A stretch of 64,000 nucleotides of DNA from Streptococcus anginosus (GTDB lineage: Bacteria > Bacillota > Bacilli > Lactobacillales > Streptococcaceae), in contig NZ_CP012719.1 in assembly GCF_001697145.1 (NCBI RefSeq), positions 282,501 through 346,500 of the forward strand, in the 5' to 3' direction. This document shows positions 1 to 9,030 of this stretch, one piece after another. Each line of letters starts with the position of its first letter. Positions within the stretch are counted from its first letter, which is position 1. Both the position numbers and the translations under genes were made by a program. Below the pieces are notes generated by a model. It saw nothing but the letters and a program-made list of their open reading frames with translations, did not search any database and was not told the origin of the DNA.

Positions 1-238
1 ATAGATTTCAGGGTGAGATAGGTGAGATGCCTATGTTTGCTGACGAGTTCACCTATAAATAATGCATTCTGGGGAGATTGCGCGTAGCAATCAATCAAAA
101 TTTGAAAATTTTTAGTTCGTATTCCTACCCTTACGCTATTGCCTTCATCATCAGCTACTACATCAAGATTTTGGGGTTAATATAATGCAAGTGGCTGAGC
201 AAAAACTCATTCATGGTCAAAGTGTAATAATCTCCCAT
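1..238 (-). pseudogene. frameshifted hypothetical ORF, runs off left edge
   Basis: Reading the minus strand from an ATG at 238 gives about 23 sensible codons (MGDYYTLTMNEF...). The frame then hits stops just after a CCCC run (GGGG at 173-176 on the plus strand). One extra base in that run would join it to a second open frame (NLDVVADDEGNSVRVG..., NFQILIDCY...) that stays open to position 1. The composition looks like real protein on both sides, so a one-base deletion in a homopolymer is the simplest reading. No ribosome site precedes the ATG, and the aspartate kinase terminator lies just upstream, so this may also be a 5'-truncated fragment. I do not recognise the family. Confidence 0.4.
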
Positions 239-242
239 AGCA

Positions 243-288
243 AAAAAGCTTAAAATCAAGTTAATAAAACGTTGCTTTTAAGCTTTTT
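243..288 (-). terminator. rho-independent terminator of aspartate kinase
   Basis: A perfect 13-bp inverted repeat (243-255 with 276-288, arms AAAAAGCTTAAAA / TTTTAAGCTTTTT) separated by 20 nt. It lies 37 nt beyond the stop of the minus-strand aspartate kinase gene and gives a T-rich tail on that strand. Confidence 0.7.
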
Positions 289-324
289 GACTATTTTATG
301 AATTTTTATCCAGACTCTCAATTT

Positions 325-1674
325 TTATTCAAAAAAAGCTTTGTACAGTGCTTTTATAGCTGCTTTTTCTTGTTCGGAATTGATAACAATCATGATTGAA
401 ACTTCACTAGATCCTTGCGAAATCATTTGGATATTAATATGATTATCTGATAATGCTTTTGTTGCAGTAGCGGTCAAACCAATATGACTTTTCATTTTTT
501 CACCGACAATCATAATGATTGAGAGATCATGTTCGATTTCTGCGTGGTCGACTTCTAACTTTTGTCTTAATTGACGAAGGATTTCTTCCTCTTTAATGGG
601 GGTTAATTCACGATCCCGAAGAATAATAGATAAGTCATCGATACCGGTAGGCATGTGCTCCCAGCGGATATTTAGATCTTCCAATATTTGCAGAACTTTT
701 CTACCAAAACCGATTTCACGGTTCATGAGGTATTTAGACATGTTGATACTGGTGAAATGGGCATCTGCAGCAATACCTACTACAGGGAAGTCCCTGTTGC
801 TGTGCTTTAAAACAATTTTTGTACCAGGATGAGTGGGGTTATTTGTATTTTTAATAACGAGTGGAATTTTTCCACGGTAAGCTGGAATGAGTGCTTCGTC
901 ATGTAATACAGTAAAACCTGCATAAGCTAATTCGCGCATTTCGCGATAAGTTAATTCTGGAATGGAGTGTGGCATGTGGATAATGCCAGGGTGTGCTGCA
1001 AAAATACCGTCAACATCTGTGAAATTTTCGTAAAGATCAGCTTTTACACCTGCCGCAATGATGGATCCAGTAATATCGGATCCACCACGAGAAAAGGTGC
1101 AAATTTGATCGTCTTTTGTTACTCCAAAGAATCCTGGGATAATCAATACTTCGTCAGCTTCATTTAGTTCTTCGATTTTATCATAACTGGAAGGGAGAAG
1201 TCGAGCATTTCCTGGTTCGCTGGATACAATGAGTCCTGCTTCTCTAGGGTGAACATAACGAGCATCTACGCCATTTTGGGCAAAATAAGCCGCAATGAGT
1301 TTCGCATTGTTATTTTCACCTGCAGCAAGAAAAGTATCGTACAAGAACTTATTATTTTCGATAGGAAGGCTTGCGAGCTTTTGGAAACTTTTTGAAATTC
1401 TCTCTAGAATATTTGGTTTGAGCTGCAGTTCTAACGCCATATCTCGATAACGCTGAATAATCCATTGTTGGTGTTTTGTTACGTCATTACCAGCAACATA
1501 GTCTCTATAGTATTTAATGAGGGCATCTGTTACCTTTGTATCCTGAGTGCTTCGCTTCCCAGGCGCAGAGACAATCACGAAGCGACGTTCAGGATCAGCT
1601 TTTATAATCTGTAATACTTTTTCTAATTGACCAGCGGAGGCAAGTGAACTTCCTCCAAATTTAACAACTTTCAT
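325..1674 (-). CDS. lysC: aspartate kinase
   Basis: Phosphorylates aspartate at the entry to the lysine, threonine, methionine and diaminopimelate pathway, so it also feeds peptidoglycan synthesis. The 449 residues are typical of a monofunctional streptococcal enzyme. The amino-acid kinase signature KFGGSS is at residues 5-10, GFFG at 181-184 and SRGGSD at 195-200. Two C-terminal ACT-type regulatory repeats occupy about 300-449, the usual seat of allosteric inhibition by end-product amino acids. The start has AGGAGAA just upstream. It is transcribed alone and divergently from fabM, ending in its own hairpin. Which amino acid inhibits it cannot be read from the sequence. Confidence 0.93.
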   Translation of the reverse strand: MKVVKFGGSSLASAGQLEKVLQIIKADPERRFVIVSAPGKRSTQDTKVTDALIKYYRDYVAGNDVTKHQQWIIQRYRDMALELQLKPNILERISKSFQKLASLPIENNKFLYDTFLAAGENNNAKLIAAYFAQNGVDARYVHPREAGLIVSSEPGNARLLPSSYDKIEELNEADEVLIIPGFFGVTKDDQICTFSRGGSDITGSIIAAGVKADLYENFTDVDGIFAAHPGIIHMPHSIPELTYREMRELAYAGFTVLHDEALIPAYRGKIPLVIKNTNNPTHPGTKIVLKHSNRDFPVVGIAADAHFTSINMSKYLMNREIGFGRKVLQILEDLNIRWEHMPTGIDDLSIILRDRELTPIKEEEILRQLRQKLEVDHAEIEHDLSIIMIVGEKMKSHIGLTATATKALSDNHINIQMISQGSSEVSIMIVINSEQEKAAIKALYKAFFE

Positions 1675-1701
1675 AAATTCTCCTATAGGCTGATTGTTTA
1701 A

Positions 1702-1730
1702 ATTATAGCAAAATTCTGAAATCTTTTCAA
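1702..1730 (-). promoter_or_regulatory. promoter of aspartate kinase gene
   Basis: On the minus strand, -35 TTGAAA (1725-1730) and -10 TATAAT (1702-1707) are 17 bp apart, with an extended TGC before the -10. The start point would be near 1695, about 20 nt before the ATG. Confidence 0.7.
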
Positions 1731-1746
1731 ATCTGCTTGTACTTAC

Positions 1747-1775
1747 TTGCTAAAGCAAATATTTTATGTTAGAAT
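1747..1775 (+). promoter_or_regulatory. promoter of fabM / fatty acid cluster
   Basis: -35 TTGCTA (1747-1752) and -10 TAGAAT (1770-1775) with a 17-bp spacer and an extended TG before the -10. The predicted start point near 1782 falls at the edge of the FabT-type operator, so repressor binding would block initiation. Confidence 0.7.
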
Positions 1776-1783
1776 GTAACCAT

Positions 1784-1804
1784 ATTATTTGATATTCAAA
1801 TAAT
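1784..1804 (+). promoter_or_regulatory. FabT operator upstream of fabM
   Basis: A perfect 21-bp palindrome: arms ATTATTTGA and TCAAATAAT around TAT. Its core TTTGA-N3-TCAAA matches the known streptococcal FabT box. FabT, encoded just downstream, represses fatty acid synthesis when bound to long-chain acyl-ACP. The position at +1 predicts strong repression of fabM. Confidence 0.75.
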
Positions 1805-1841
1805 TTAATTGGCAAAGAAAAGAATTGTTGGAGGCAATTTA

Positions 1842-2633
1842 ATGCAATTTGAAAATATTTTATATAGTGTCAATGACGGTGTTGCGACTTTAACATTGAA
1901 TCGCCCGGAGGTTTCCAATGGGTTTAATGTTCCCATGTGTGAGGAAATTTTAAAAGCCATTGAATTGGCTGCTGAGGATAAAGCTGTCCAAATATTGCTC
2001 ATCAATGCAAATGGAAAAGTATTTTCTGTTGGTGGTGATTTGGCAGAAATGCAACGAGCAGTGGAGGCAGATGATATTCAGTCTTTGGTGAAAATTGCTG
2101 AATTAGTCAATGAAATTTCTTACTCAATGAAACAACTATCTAAGCCGATCATTATGAGTGTAGATGGACCAGTTGCTGGTGCGGCAGCTAATATGGTGGT
2201 AGCTGCAGATTTCTGTATTGCAACGGAGCGTTCTCGTTTTATTCAAGCTTTTGTGGGGGTAGGTCTTGCTCCTGATGCGGGTGGTCTGTATTTACTTGCT
2301 AGAGCGATTGGTGTGACGAGAGCAACTCAATTAGCAATGACAGGTGAACCGTTAAACGCAGAAAAAGCTTTAAATTACGGTCTTTTGTATAAAGTTTGTG
2401 AAGTTGAAAAGTTAGAAACTACAACGAATCAAGTGATTAAGAAGTTGAAACGTCATTCACTTAATTCTTATCGTGCTATTAAAGAATTGGTATGGAAGAG
2501 TTTGTTTACTGGTTGGGATGAGTATGCAAAACTCGAACTACAGTTGCAGAAGACATTGGCTTTCACAGAAGATTTCAAAGAAGGGGTGCGAGCTTATGCT
2601 GAGAAGCGTCGACCAAAATTTTCTGGGAAGTAA
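1842..2633 (+). CDS. fabM: trans-2-decenoyl-ACP isomerase FabM
   Basis: Crotonase-fold enzyme that converts trans-2- to cis-3-decenoyl-ACP. This is the branch point that gives streptococci unsaturated fatty acids without FabA. The start is ATG 1842 (263 aa) rather than an upstream TTG at 1809, because GGAGG at 1828-1833 is spaced correctly for it and it matches the family length. An oxyanion-hole region is near residues 63-66 (VGGD) and the catalytic loop GLAPDAGG is at 141-148, with the acidic residue at 145. It is the first gene of the FASII cluster, controlled by the FabT operator just upstream. It resembles other enoyl-CoA hydratases, but the position before fabT settles the call. Confidence 0.93.
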   Translation: MQFENILYSVNDGVATLTLNRPEVSNGFNVPMCEEILKAIELAAEDKAVQILLINANGKVFSVGGDLAEMQRAVEADDIQSLVKIAELVNEISYSMKQLSKPIIMSVDGPVAGAAANMVVAADFCIATERSRFIQAFVGVGLAPDAGGLYLLARAIGVTRATQLAMTGEPLNAEKALNYGLLYKVCEVEKLETTTNQVIKKLKRHSLNSYRAIKELVWKSLFTGWDEYAKLELQLQKTLAFTEDFKEGVRAYAEKRRPKFSGK

Positions 2634-2641
2634 AAAAGTAG

Positions 2642-2670
2642 TTGCAATTTAATTTGATATTTGATATACT
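2642..2670 (+). promoter_or_regulatory. internal promoter before fabT
   Basis: TTGCAA (2642-2647), 17 bp, TATACT (2665-2670), lying in the 92-bp gap between fabM and fabT. Downstream, TCAAA-TGT-TTTGA near 2678-2690 is an inverted repeat of the FabT half sites in the opposite order, so autoregulation here is possible but weakly supported. Confidence 0.6.
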
Positions 2671-2725
2671 TTTCTAGTCAAATGTTTTGATGTTGAAAGT
2701 TTTTTTGTTAGAGGAGGATAGATTT

Positions 2726-3160
2726 TTGGATTACCAATTGGTCAATGATTATTTAACATCTATTTTCAATAATGTATTGGTTATTGAAGAATCTAGTTTG
2801 AGAGGCAGTCGCTTCAAAGATATCTCTATCAAAGAAATGCACACGATTGATGTTGTTGGAAAAAATCCCAATGCGACTCCTAGTAGCGTAGCAAAGGAAT
2901 TGATGGTGACATTAGGAACCGTAACAACTAGTTTAAATAACCTTGAAAGAAAAGGCTATATTGAACGGACACGTTCAGAAGTTGATCGTCGTGTTGTTCA
3001 TCTGAATTTGACAAAAAATGGTCGCCTAATTTATCGCTTGCATAGAAGATTTCACAAGAGAATGGTTGAAAGAATCATTGAAGGAATGGATGCTGAAGAG
3101 ATGAAGGTCATGGGAAAAGGTCTGACTAATCTGTATCGTTTTCTAGAGGATTTGAAATAA
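2726..3160 (+). CDS. fabT: FabT, MarR-family repressor of fatty acid synthesis
   Basis: Winged-helix MarR-type regulator, 144 aa, that senses acyl-ACP and represses the fab/acc genes. The start is TTG 2726 ([10 protein letters not shown] as read), because GAGGAGG at 2711-2717 sits nine bases before it and the product then has the usual FabT length. An upstream ATG at 2687 has no such site. The helix-turn-helix region spans about residues 45-90 (MHTIDVVG... [23 protein letters not shown]), with the wing in the last part. The stop overlaps the fabH ATG by one base, indicating translational coupling. Matching operators lie at fabM and fabK. Confidence 0.93.
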   Translation: MDYQLVNDYLTSIFNNVLVIEESSLRGSRFKDISIKEMHTIDVVGKNPNATPSSVAKELMVTLGTVTTSLNNLERKGYIERTRSEVDRRVVHLNLTKNGRLIYRLHRRFHKRMVERIIEGMDAEEMKVMGKGLTNLYRFLEDLK

Positions 3161-4134
3161 TGAACTATGCGAAAATTAGTCAAGTCGCTCATTATGCTCC
3201 AAGTCAGGTGGTTACAAATGATGATTTGGCAAAAATAATGAATACGAGCGATGAATGGATTTCAAGTCGGACAGGAATAGAACGCCGTCATCTGTCACAA
3301 ACAGAATCAACGAGTGATTTGGCTACAAAGGTGGCAAGTCAATTGTTGAAAAAGGCGAATATCCATGCAGATGAGCTAGACTTTATCATTGTGGCAACTA
3401 TCACCCCAGACTCTATGATGCCTTCAACGGCTGCACGAGTTCAAGCAAATATTGGTGCAAATCATGCTTTTGCCTTTGATTTGACAGCGGCTTGCAGTGG
3501 CTTTATCTTCGCTCTGTCGACAGCTGAAAAGTTAATTTCTTCAGGTCATTACCAGAAGGGCTTTGTTATAGGAAGTGAAACCTTATCAAAAGTTCTTGAC
3601 TGGTCTGATCGTTCAACTGCGGTTCTTTTCGGTGATGGTGCTGGTGGTGTTTTGCTAGAGAGCTCAGAGCAGCAGCATTTTTTAGCTGAAAGTCAATATA
3701 CAGACGGTTCGCGTGGGGAAAGCTTGACTTGTGGTAAAGTTGGTTTATCTTCACCTTATTCTGAAAAGGGAGAAGTAGCGCCTTACTTGACAATGGATGG
3801 TCGAAAAATTTTTGATTTTGCTATTCGAGATGTGGCAAAATCTATAAAAAATACGATTGAATCCAGTGATATTCAAGTAGAGGATATTGACTATTTATTA
3901 TTACATCAGGCCAATATTCGTATTTTAGATAAAATGGCGAAAAAGATTGGTGCAGCGAGGGAAAAACTTCCTGCAAATATGATGGAATATGGGAATACGA
4001 GTGCAGCGAGCATTCCAATTCTTTTATCTGAGTGTGTTGAAAAAGGACTCATTCACCTTGATGGCAGTCAAACAGTTTTGCTGTCAGGATTTGGTGGAGG
4101 TTTGACATGGGGCACACTTATTGTTACAATTTAG
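3160..4134 (+). CDS. fabH: beta-ketoacyl-ACP synthase III FabH
   Basis: Starts fatty acid chains by condensing acetyl-CoA (or a branched starter) with malonyl-ACP. At 324 aa it has the family's usual length. The full catalytic triad is visible: Cys112 in TAACSGF, His250 in LLHQAN and Asn280 in YGNTSAAS. The C-terminal GFGGGLTWG motif is also present. The gene overlaps the end of fabT by one base and is followed by a short gap and acpP, in the standard streptococcal order. Confidence 0.96.
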   Translation: MNYAKISQVAHYAPSQVVTNDDLAKIMNTSDEWISSRTGIERRHLSQTESTSDLATKVASQLLKKANIHADELDFIIVATITPDSMMPSTAARVQANIGANHAFAFDLTAACSGFIFALSTAEKLISSGHYQKGFVIGSETLSKVLDWSDRSTAVLFGDGAGGVLLESSEQQHFLAESQYTDGSRGESLTCGKVGLSSPYSEKGEVAPYLTMDGRKIFDFAIRDVAKSIKNTIESSDIQVEDIDYLLLHQANIRILDKMAKKIGAAREKLPANMMEYGNTSAASIPILLSECVEKGLIHLDGSQTVLLSGFGGGLTWGTLIVTI

Positions 4135-4187
4135 TTATTATGTGGTAAACACATGAATATAAATATTTATTTTTAAAGGAGTCTATC

Positions 4188-4412
4188 ATGGCAGTATTTG
4201 AAAAAGTACAAGAAATTATTGTGGAAGAACTTGGTAAGGAACCTTCAGAAGTTACTCTTGAGTCAACTTTTGATGATCTTGATGCAGATTCATTGGATTT
4301 GTTCCAAGTTATTTCAGAAATCGAAGATGCATTCGATATTCAAATTGAAACTGAAGAAGGATTGAACACAGTTGGTGACTTGGTCGCTTATGTGGAAGAA
4401 AAAACAAAATAA
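4188..4412 (+). CDS. acpP: acyl carrier protein
   Basis: A 74-aa acidic helical carrier of growing acyl chains. The phosphopantetheine attachment site is Ser35 in the DADSLDL motif. AAGGAG lies nine bases before the ATG. It lies between fabH and fabK and is followed by a hairpin, so it can be expressed at a different level from the genes below it. Confidence 0.96.
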   Translation: MAVFEKVQEIIVEELGKEPSEVTLESTFDDLDADSLDLFQVISEIEDAFDIQIETEEGLNTVGDLVAYVEEKTK

Positions 4413-4422
4413 AAAATGAAAC

Positions 4423-4456
4423 GGGGCTGAGAGAGGATTCTCGCCCTCTTTTAAAA
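4423..4456 (+). terminator. attenuating hairpin after acpP
   Basis: GGGGCTGAGA (4423-4432 region) can pair with TCTCGCCC, followed by TCTTTT. It would end or reduce transcription after acpP, consistent with a new promoter before fabK. Confidence 0.5.
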
Positions 4457-4486
4457 AAGGTATTGAGGTAGACAGTCAATTTTGCT

Positions 4487-4531
4487 GGGGTGGAACGATA
4501 AAATCAATTTAAAGATGATAGGTTCCACTCC
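4487..4531 (+). repeat. streptococcal intergenic hairpin element
   Basis: GGGGTGGAAC at 4487-4496 pairs with GTTCCACTCC at 4522-4531. The same design (GAGTGGGAC ... GTCCCAC) recurs at 21555 in this window, marking a dispersed intergenic repeat family. Confidence 0.5.
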
Positions 4532-4545
4532 CTCTTGTTTAGGTA

Positions 4546-4580
4546 ATAGTTTGATTTTCAAATTATACAAAGGGTATAAT
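4546..4580 (+). promoter_or_regulatory. fabK promoter with overlapping FabT operator
   Basis: -35 TTGATT (4551-4556), 18 bp, -10 TATAAT (4575-4580). The FabT-type palindrome at 4546-4566 (arms ATAGTTTGA and TCAAATTAT, one mismatch, core TTTGA-TTT-TCAAA) covers the -35 box, so binding should exclude RNA polymerase from the fabK-accA genes. Confidence 0.75.
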
Positions 4581-4624
4581 TGAAATGATTGAGCTATTAC
4601 TTAAGCAATATAAAGGAAGGTATT

Positions 4625-5599
4625 ATGCAAACACGTGTTACAGAATTGTTAAATATTAAATATCCTATTTTCCAGGGAGGAATGGCCTGGGTTGCTGATG
4701 GTGACTTGGCTGGTGCAGTTTCTAAAGCGGGAGGTCTTGGCATTATCGGTGGTGGTAATGCACCGAAAGAAGTTGTCAAAGCTAATATTGATAAAATTAA
4801 GTCATTGACAGACAAACCTTTTGGCGTGAATATCATGCTGTTGTCACCGTTTGTGGAAGATATTGTTGACTTAGTGATTGAAGAAGGTGTCAAGGTTGTG
4901 ACAACTGGTGCAGGAAATCCAAGTAAATATATGCAACGATTTCATGACGCTGGGATTACAGTCATTCCAGTGGTACCAAGTGTAGCATTGGCTAAGCGAA
5001 TGAAAAAAATTGGTGCAGATGCAGTCATTGCTGAAGGAATGGAAGCAGGTGGGCATATTGGAAAATTAACCACCATGACTTTGGTTCGTCAGGTAGTTGA
5101 AGCAGTTGATATTCCTGTGATTGCAGCGGGTGGAATAGCAGATGGTCGCGGTGCAGCTGCAGGCTTTATGCTTGGTGCAGAGGCTGTTCAAGTGGGAACA
5201 CGTTTCGTCGTTGCAAAAGAGTCAAATGCGCACCAAAATTATAAAAATATGATTTTAAAGGCTCGGGATATTGATACCACTATTTCTGCTCAACATTTTG
5301 GTCATGCGGTACGAGCTTTGAAAAATAAACTAACTAGAGAATTTGACCAAGCAGAAAAGGATGCTTTTAAGCAAGAAAATCCTGATTTAACTGTTTTTGA
5401 GAATTTAGGAGCTGGCGCTCTTGCAAATGCAGTTGTTCGCGGTGATGTTGAACATGGTTCTGTCATGTCAGGACAAATTGCGGGGCTTGTCAGCAAAGAA
5501 GAAACAGTTGAAGAAATTTTAAAAGATATTTACTACGGTGCAGCAGAGGTAATCCAAAAAGAAGCTAGCCGTTGGGCAGGAGTAACTAGAAATGACTAA
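4625..5599 (+). CDS. fabK: enoyl-ACP reductase FabK (FMN-dependent)
   Basis: Performs the last reduction of each elongation cycle with a flavin, replacing the triclosan-sensitive FabI. The start is ATG 4625 (324 aa, the usual FabK length), preceded by AAGGAAGG. An in-frame ATG at 4589 lies in the promoter leader. It is a TIM-barrel of the nitronate-monooxygenase/2-NPD type: FQGGMAWV at the N-terminus, GGLGIIGGGN near 36-45, and an FMN phosphate loop (AAGGIADGRG, then GAEAVQVGTRF) in the second half. It overlaps fabD by 8 bp. Confidence 0.95.
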   Translation: MQTRVTELLNIKYPIFQGGMAWVADGDLAGAVSKAGGLGIIGGGNAPKEVVKANIDKIKSLTDKPFGVNIMLLSPFVEDIVDLVIEEGVKVVTTGAGNPSKYMQRFHDAGITVIPVVPSVALAKRMKKIGADAVIAEGMEAGGHIGKLTTMTLVRQVVEAVDIPVIAAGGIADGRGAAAGFMLGAEAVQVGTRFVVAKESNAHQNYKNMILKARDIDTTISAQHFGHAVRALKNKLTREFDQAEKDAFKQENPDLTVFENLGAGALANAVVRGDVEHGSVMSGQIAGLVSKEETVEEILKDIYYGAAEVIQKEASRWAGVTRND

Positions 5600-6518
5600 A
5601 ACAGCCTTTCTATTTGCAGGTCAGGGTGCTCAGTATCTGGGAATGGCTCGTGACCTTTACGATCAGTTTGATGTAGTGAGGGCAACCTATGATGAAGCAA
5701 GTCAAGTATTGGGCTATGATCTACGATATCTGATAGATAATGAGGAAGAAAAGCTCAATCAGACACGCTATACTCAGCCAGTAATTTTAACCACTTCGGT
5801 TGCTATTTACCGATTATTGCAAGAAAAAGGAATGCAAGCTGATATGGTAGCAGGCCTTTCTCTTGGGGAATACTCTGCCATGGTAGCAGCAGGTGCTTTG
5901 AAGTTTACAACGGCGGTTGATTTGGTGGCAAAGCGTGGTGCTTTTATGGAAGAAGCAGCTCCTGCTGGCTCTGGTAAAATGGTTGCGGTTTTAAATGCCG
6001 ATTTAGCTACAATTGAAGTAGCTTGTCAAAAGGCAAGCCAGCTGGGAATTGTATCACCAGCAAACTACAATACACCTAGCCAGATTGTTATTGGCGGTGA
6101 AGTTGAAGCGGTTGACAAAGCAGTGGAATTGTTAAAAGAAGCTGGCGTTAAGCGTCTCATCCCTTTGAATGTTTCCGGTCCATTTCATACAGCTTTGCTA
6201 AAACCTGCAAGTGATAAATTGGCAAAAGTTTTGGAAACAGTTGAATTTGCTGATTTCAAACTTCCTTTGGTAGGAAATACAGAAGCAACTGTCATGGAAC
6301 AAGGACGAATTAAGGAACTCTTGACTCGTCAAGTTATGGAACCAGTTCGTTTTTATGATAGTATTGCAACGATGCAAAAAGTTGGTGTAACTAATTTTAT
6401 TGAAATTGGTCCAGGTAAGGTTCTTTCTGGTTTTGTTAAAAAAATTGATAAATCAGCAAAGGTTGCTCACGTTGAAGATGTTAGAAGTTTATCTACTCTT
6501 CTAGAAAATAAGGAATAG
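5592..6518 (+). CDS. fabD: malonyl-CoA:ACP transacylase FabD
   Basis: Loads malonate from CoA onto ACP. At 308 aa it has the normal length. The nucleophile is Ser90 in GLSLGEYSA and the catalytic His is 199 in GPFHT. The N-terminal LFAGQGAQ motif is at 7-14. The start overlaps the fabK 3' end by 8 bp, implying coupling. Two bases separate its stop from fabG. Confidence 0.96.
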   Translation: MTKTAFLFAGQGAQYLGMARDLYDQFDVVRATYDEASQVLGYDLRYLIDNEEEKLNQTRYTQPVILTTSVAIYRLLQEKGMQADMVAGLSLGEYSAMVAAGALKFTTAVDLVAKRGAFMEEAAPAGSGKMVAVLNADLATIEVACQKASQLGIVSPANYNTPSQIVIGGEVEAVDKAVELLKEAGVKRLIPLNVSGPFHTALLKPASDKLAKVLETVEFADFKLPLVGNTEATVMEQGRIKELLTRQVMEPVRFYDSIATMQKVGVTNFIEIGPGKVLSGFVKKIDKSAKVAHVEDVRSLSTLLENKE

Positions 6519-6520
6519 GT

Positions 6521-7255
6521 ATGGAACTTAAAGGTAAAAATGTTTTTATAACTGGTTCAACACGTGGAATTGGTCTTGCAATGGCACATAAGTTTGCGAG
6601 TCTAGGTGCCAACATTGTTTTAAACGGTCGCCGTGAGATTGATGAGGAGCTCGTTTCTGAATTTTCAGATTATGGTGTACAAGTGGTTTCTATCTCTGGT
6701 GATGTGTCAGACAGCACGGATGCCAAGCGGATGGTAGAAGAAACTATCGAAAAACTTGGAAGCGTGGATATTCTGGTTAATAATGCAGGAATTACAAAAG
6801 ATAAACTCATGCTAAAATTGACAGAGGAAGATTTTGAGCAGGTCTTGAAAGTAAATCTTGTTGGTGCTTTTAATATGACTCAAGCGGTTTTGAAGCCAAT
6901 GTCGAAAGCTCGTCAAGGTGCTGTTATCAATGTATCAAGTGTGGTTGGTTTGATTGGCAATGTCGGTCAAGCAAACTATGCGGCTTCTAAGGCTGGACTG
7001 ATCGGATTTACTAAGTCTGTAGCGCGTGAAGTAGCAGCCCGCAATGTACGAGTGAATGCTATTGCACCAGGTATGATTGAGTCAGATATGACCGATATTT
7101 TGTCTGATAAAGTGAAAGAAGCTACGTTAGCACAAATTCCGATGAAACGTTTTGGAAATACCAGCGAAGTAGCAGAAGTGGCAGTCTTTCTAGCTCGTCA
7201 AGAGTATTTAACTGGGCAAGTCATTGCTATTGATGGCGGGTTAACCATGAGGTAG
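6521..7255 (+). CDS. fabG: 3-oxoacyl-ACP reductase FabG
   Basis: NADPH-dependent short-chain dehydrogenase that reduces beta-ketoacyl-ACP, 244 aa. The cofactor glycine motif TGSTRGIG is at 11-18 and NNAG at 87-90. The catalytic residues Ser140, Tyr153 and Lys157 (YAASK) are intact. A small hairpin (AAAACT/AGTTTT, 7264-7279) and a 62-bp gap separate it from fabF. Confidence 0.96.
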   Translation: MELKGKNVFITGSTRGIGLAMAHKFASLGANIVLNGRREIDEELVSEFSDYGVQVVSISGDVSDSTDAKRMVEETIEKLGSVDILVNNAGITKDKLMLKLTEEDFEQVLKVNLVGAFNMTQAVLKPMSKARQGAVINVSSVVGLIGNVGQANYAASKAGLIGFTKSVAREVAARNVRVNAIAPGMIESDMTDILSDKVKEATLAQIPMKRFGNTSEVAEVAVFLARQEYLTGQVIAIDGGLTMR

Positions 7256-7317
7256 AAGATGACTAAAACTTATGAGTTTTAAGCATGTGATATATTTTCT
7301 TAATAAAGGAGTTCGAA

Positions 7318-8550
7318 ATGAAACTAAATCGAGTTGTTGTAACAGGATATGGAGTAACTTCACCTATTGGAAACACACCCGAAGAGTTTTGGGATAGTCT
7401 AAAAGAAGGGAAGATTGGTATTGGTCCAATTACGAATTTTGATCCTAGTGTGATTGGTGTACATAATGCAGCAGAAATTAAAGATTTCCCGCTAGAAAAA
7501 CATTTTGTTAAAAAAGACAAAAATCGTATGGATATGTATTCCATTTATGCCATTCATGCAGCTTTAGAAGCGTTAGAAAATGCTCATCTAGATACCGAGA
7601 CAGTTGACCATGATCGATTTGGTGTCATTGTATCTAGTGGGATTGGTGGCTTAAAAGAATTGCAAGATCAAATTATCCGAATGCATGAAAGAGGAGCCAA
7701 TCGTATCCAACCGCTCTTCATTCCTAAAGCACTTTCAAATATGGGAGCCGGAAATATCGCTATTCGTGTGGGAGCTCATGGGGTGTGTAAATCTATTACA
7801 ACTGCTTGTGCGTCTTCTAATGATGCTATTGGAGAGGCATTCCGTGAAATTAAATTTGGTTTTCAAGATGTTATTTTAGCAGGTGGTTCTGAATGCTCTA
7901 TCAACGAAATTGGCATCGGCGGTTTTGCAGCTCTTACAGCTCTTTCCACAAATGAAGATCCAAAACGTTCGTCTATTCCATTTGATAAAGATCGAAATGG
8001 ATTTGTAATGGGAGAAGGGGCAGGTGTTTTAGTAATTGAAAGTCTAGAACATGCTGAAAAACGTGGGGCAACGATTTTAGCAGAAATTGTGGGGTATGGA
8101 AATACTTGTGACGCATATCACATGACAACACCATCACCAGCTGGTACAGGGGCTGCTAAAGCTATGAAACTAGCCATTGAAGAAGCAGGGTTACAACCTT
8201 CAGACATTGCCTATGTGAATGCTCATGGAACTTCTACACAAGCCAATGAAAAAGGTGAAAGTCAAGCGATTGTTAGTGTTCTTGGAAAAGAAGTACCAGT
8301 TTCTTCTACGAAATCTTTCACAGGTCACCTTCTTGGTGCAGCTGGTGCAGTAGAAGCTATTGCAACGATTGAGGCAATGCGTCATAACTTTGTACCGATG
8401 ACTGCAGGAACGCAAGAACTTTCAGATGATATCGAGGCGAATGTCATCTATGGTCAAGGGCAAGAACATGATATTCCGTATGCGATTTCAAATACCTTTG
8501 GCTTTGGTGGGCACAATGCTGTACTTGCATTCAAGCGCTGGGAGGCTTAA
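7318..8550 (+). CDS. fabF: beta-ketoacyl-ACP synthase II FabF
   Basis: Main elongation condensing enzyme, 410 aa, essential in streptococci and the target of platensimycin-type inhibitors. The catalytic Cys164 (TTACASS), His303 (NAHGTST) and His337 (TGHLLGA) are all present. AAAGGAG precedes the start. The stop codon is immediately followed by the accB ATG, so the two genes are translated together. Confidence 0.96.
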   Translation: MKLNRVVVTGYGVTSPIGNTPEEFWDSLKEGKIGIGPITNFDPSVIGVHNAAEIKDFPLEKHFVKKDKNRMDMYSIYAIHAALEALENAHLDTETVDHDRFGVIVSSGIGGLKELQDQIIRMHERGANRIQPLFIPKALSNMGAGNIAIRVGAHGVCKSITTACASSNDAIGEAFREIKFGFQDVILAGGSECSINEIGIGGFAALTALSTNEDPKRSSIPFDKDRNGFVMGEGAGVLVIESLEHAEKRGATILAEIVGYGNTCDAYHMTTPSPAGTGAAKAMKLAIEEAGLQPSDIAYVNAHGTSTQANEKGESQAIVSVLGKEVPVSSTKSFTGHLLGAAGAVEAIATIEAMRHNFVPMTAGTQELSDDIEANVIYGQGQEHDIPYAISNTFGFGGHNAVLAFKRWEA

Positions 8551-9030
8551 ATGAATATCAATGAAATCAAAGATTTGATGGCTCAATTTGACCAATCAAG
8601 TCTGCGTGAATTTTCTTATAAAAATCAAAGTGATGAATTAACGTTCAGTAAAAATGAAAGAACAGTTGAATCAATTGCTCCTTCTGCAGAGGATTCAACA
8701 GTGAACACCAATCTTGTTTCACAAGTAGAAGTTCCCCAGCCAACTGTTCCTCCAATTGTGGAGGAAACGATGAGTCCAGAAACACCTACAGCTGAAGGCG
8801 ATGTAGTAGAAAGTCCCTTGGTTGGAGTTGCTTATCTTGCTTCTGGGCCTGATAAACCTTCTTTTGTTTCCGTTGGCGACCAAGTAAAGAAAGGGCAAAC
8901 CTTGATGATTATTGAGGCCATGAAAGTGATGAATGAAGTTCCGTCACCTAAGGACGGTATTGTGACGGAAATCCTTGTCCAAAATGAAGAAATGGTCGAA
9001 TTTGGGAAAGGTTTGGTGCGGATTAAATGA
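8551..9030 (+). CDS. accB: biotin carboxyl carrier protein of acetyl-CoA carboxylase
   Basis: 159 aa. A short N-terminal helical domain is followed by a Pro/Thr/Val/Glu-rich linker (about 50-85) and a C-terminal biotinyl domain with EAMKVMNEV. Lys125 carries the biotin. It passes carboxyl groups from AccC to AccAD to make malonyl-CoA. It directly abuts fabF and overlaps fabZ by 4 bp (ATGA). Confidence 0.96.
   Translation: MNINEIKDLMAQFDQSSLREFSYKNQSDELTFSKNERTVESIAPSAEDSTVNTNLVSQVEVPQPTVPPIVEETMSPETPTAEGDVVESPLVGVAYLASGPDKPSFVSVGDQVKKGQTLMIIEAMKVMNEVPSPKDGIVTEILVQNEEMVEFGKGLVRIK

Noticed and set aside
3-62. Plus-strand open end (…MPMFADEFTYK) that could be the 3' end of an upstream gene
   Set aside because: The minus strand over the same bases gives a longer and more protein-like frame, and the two cannot both be coding.
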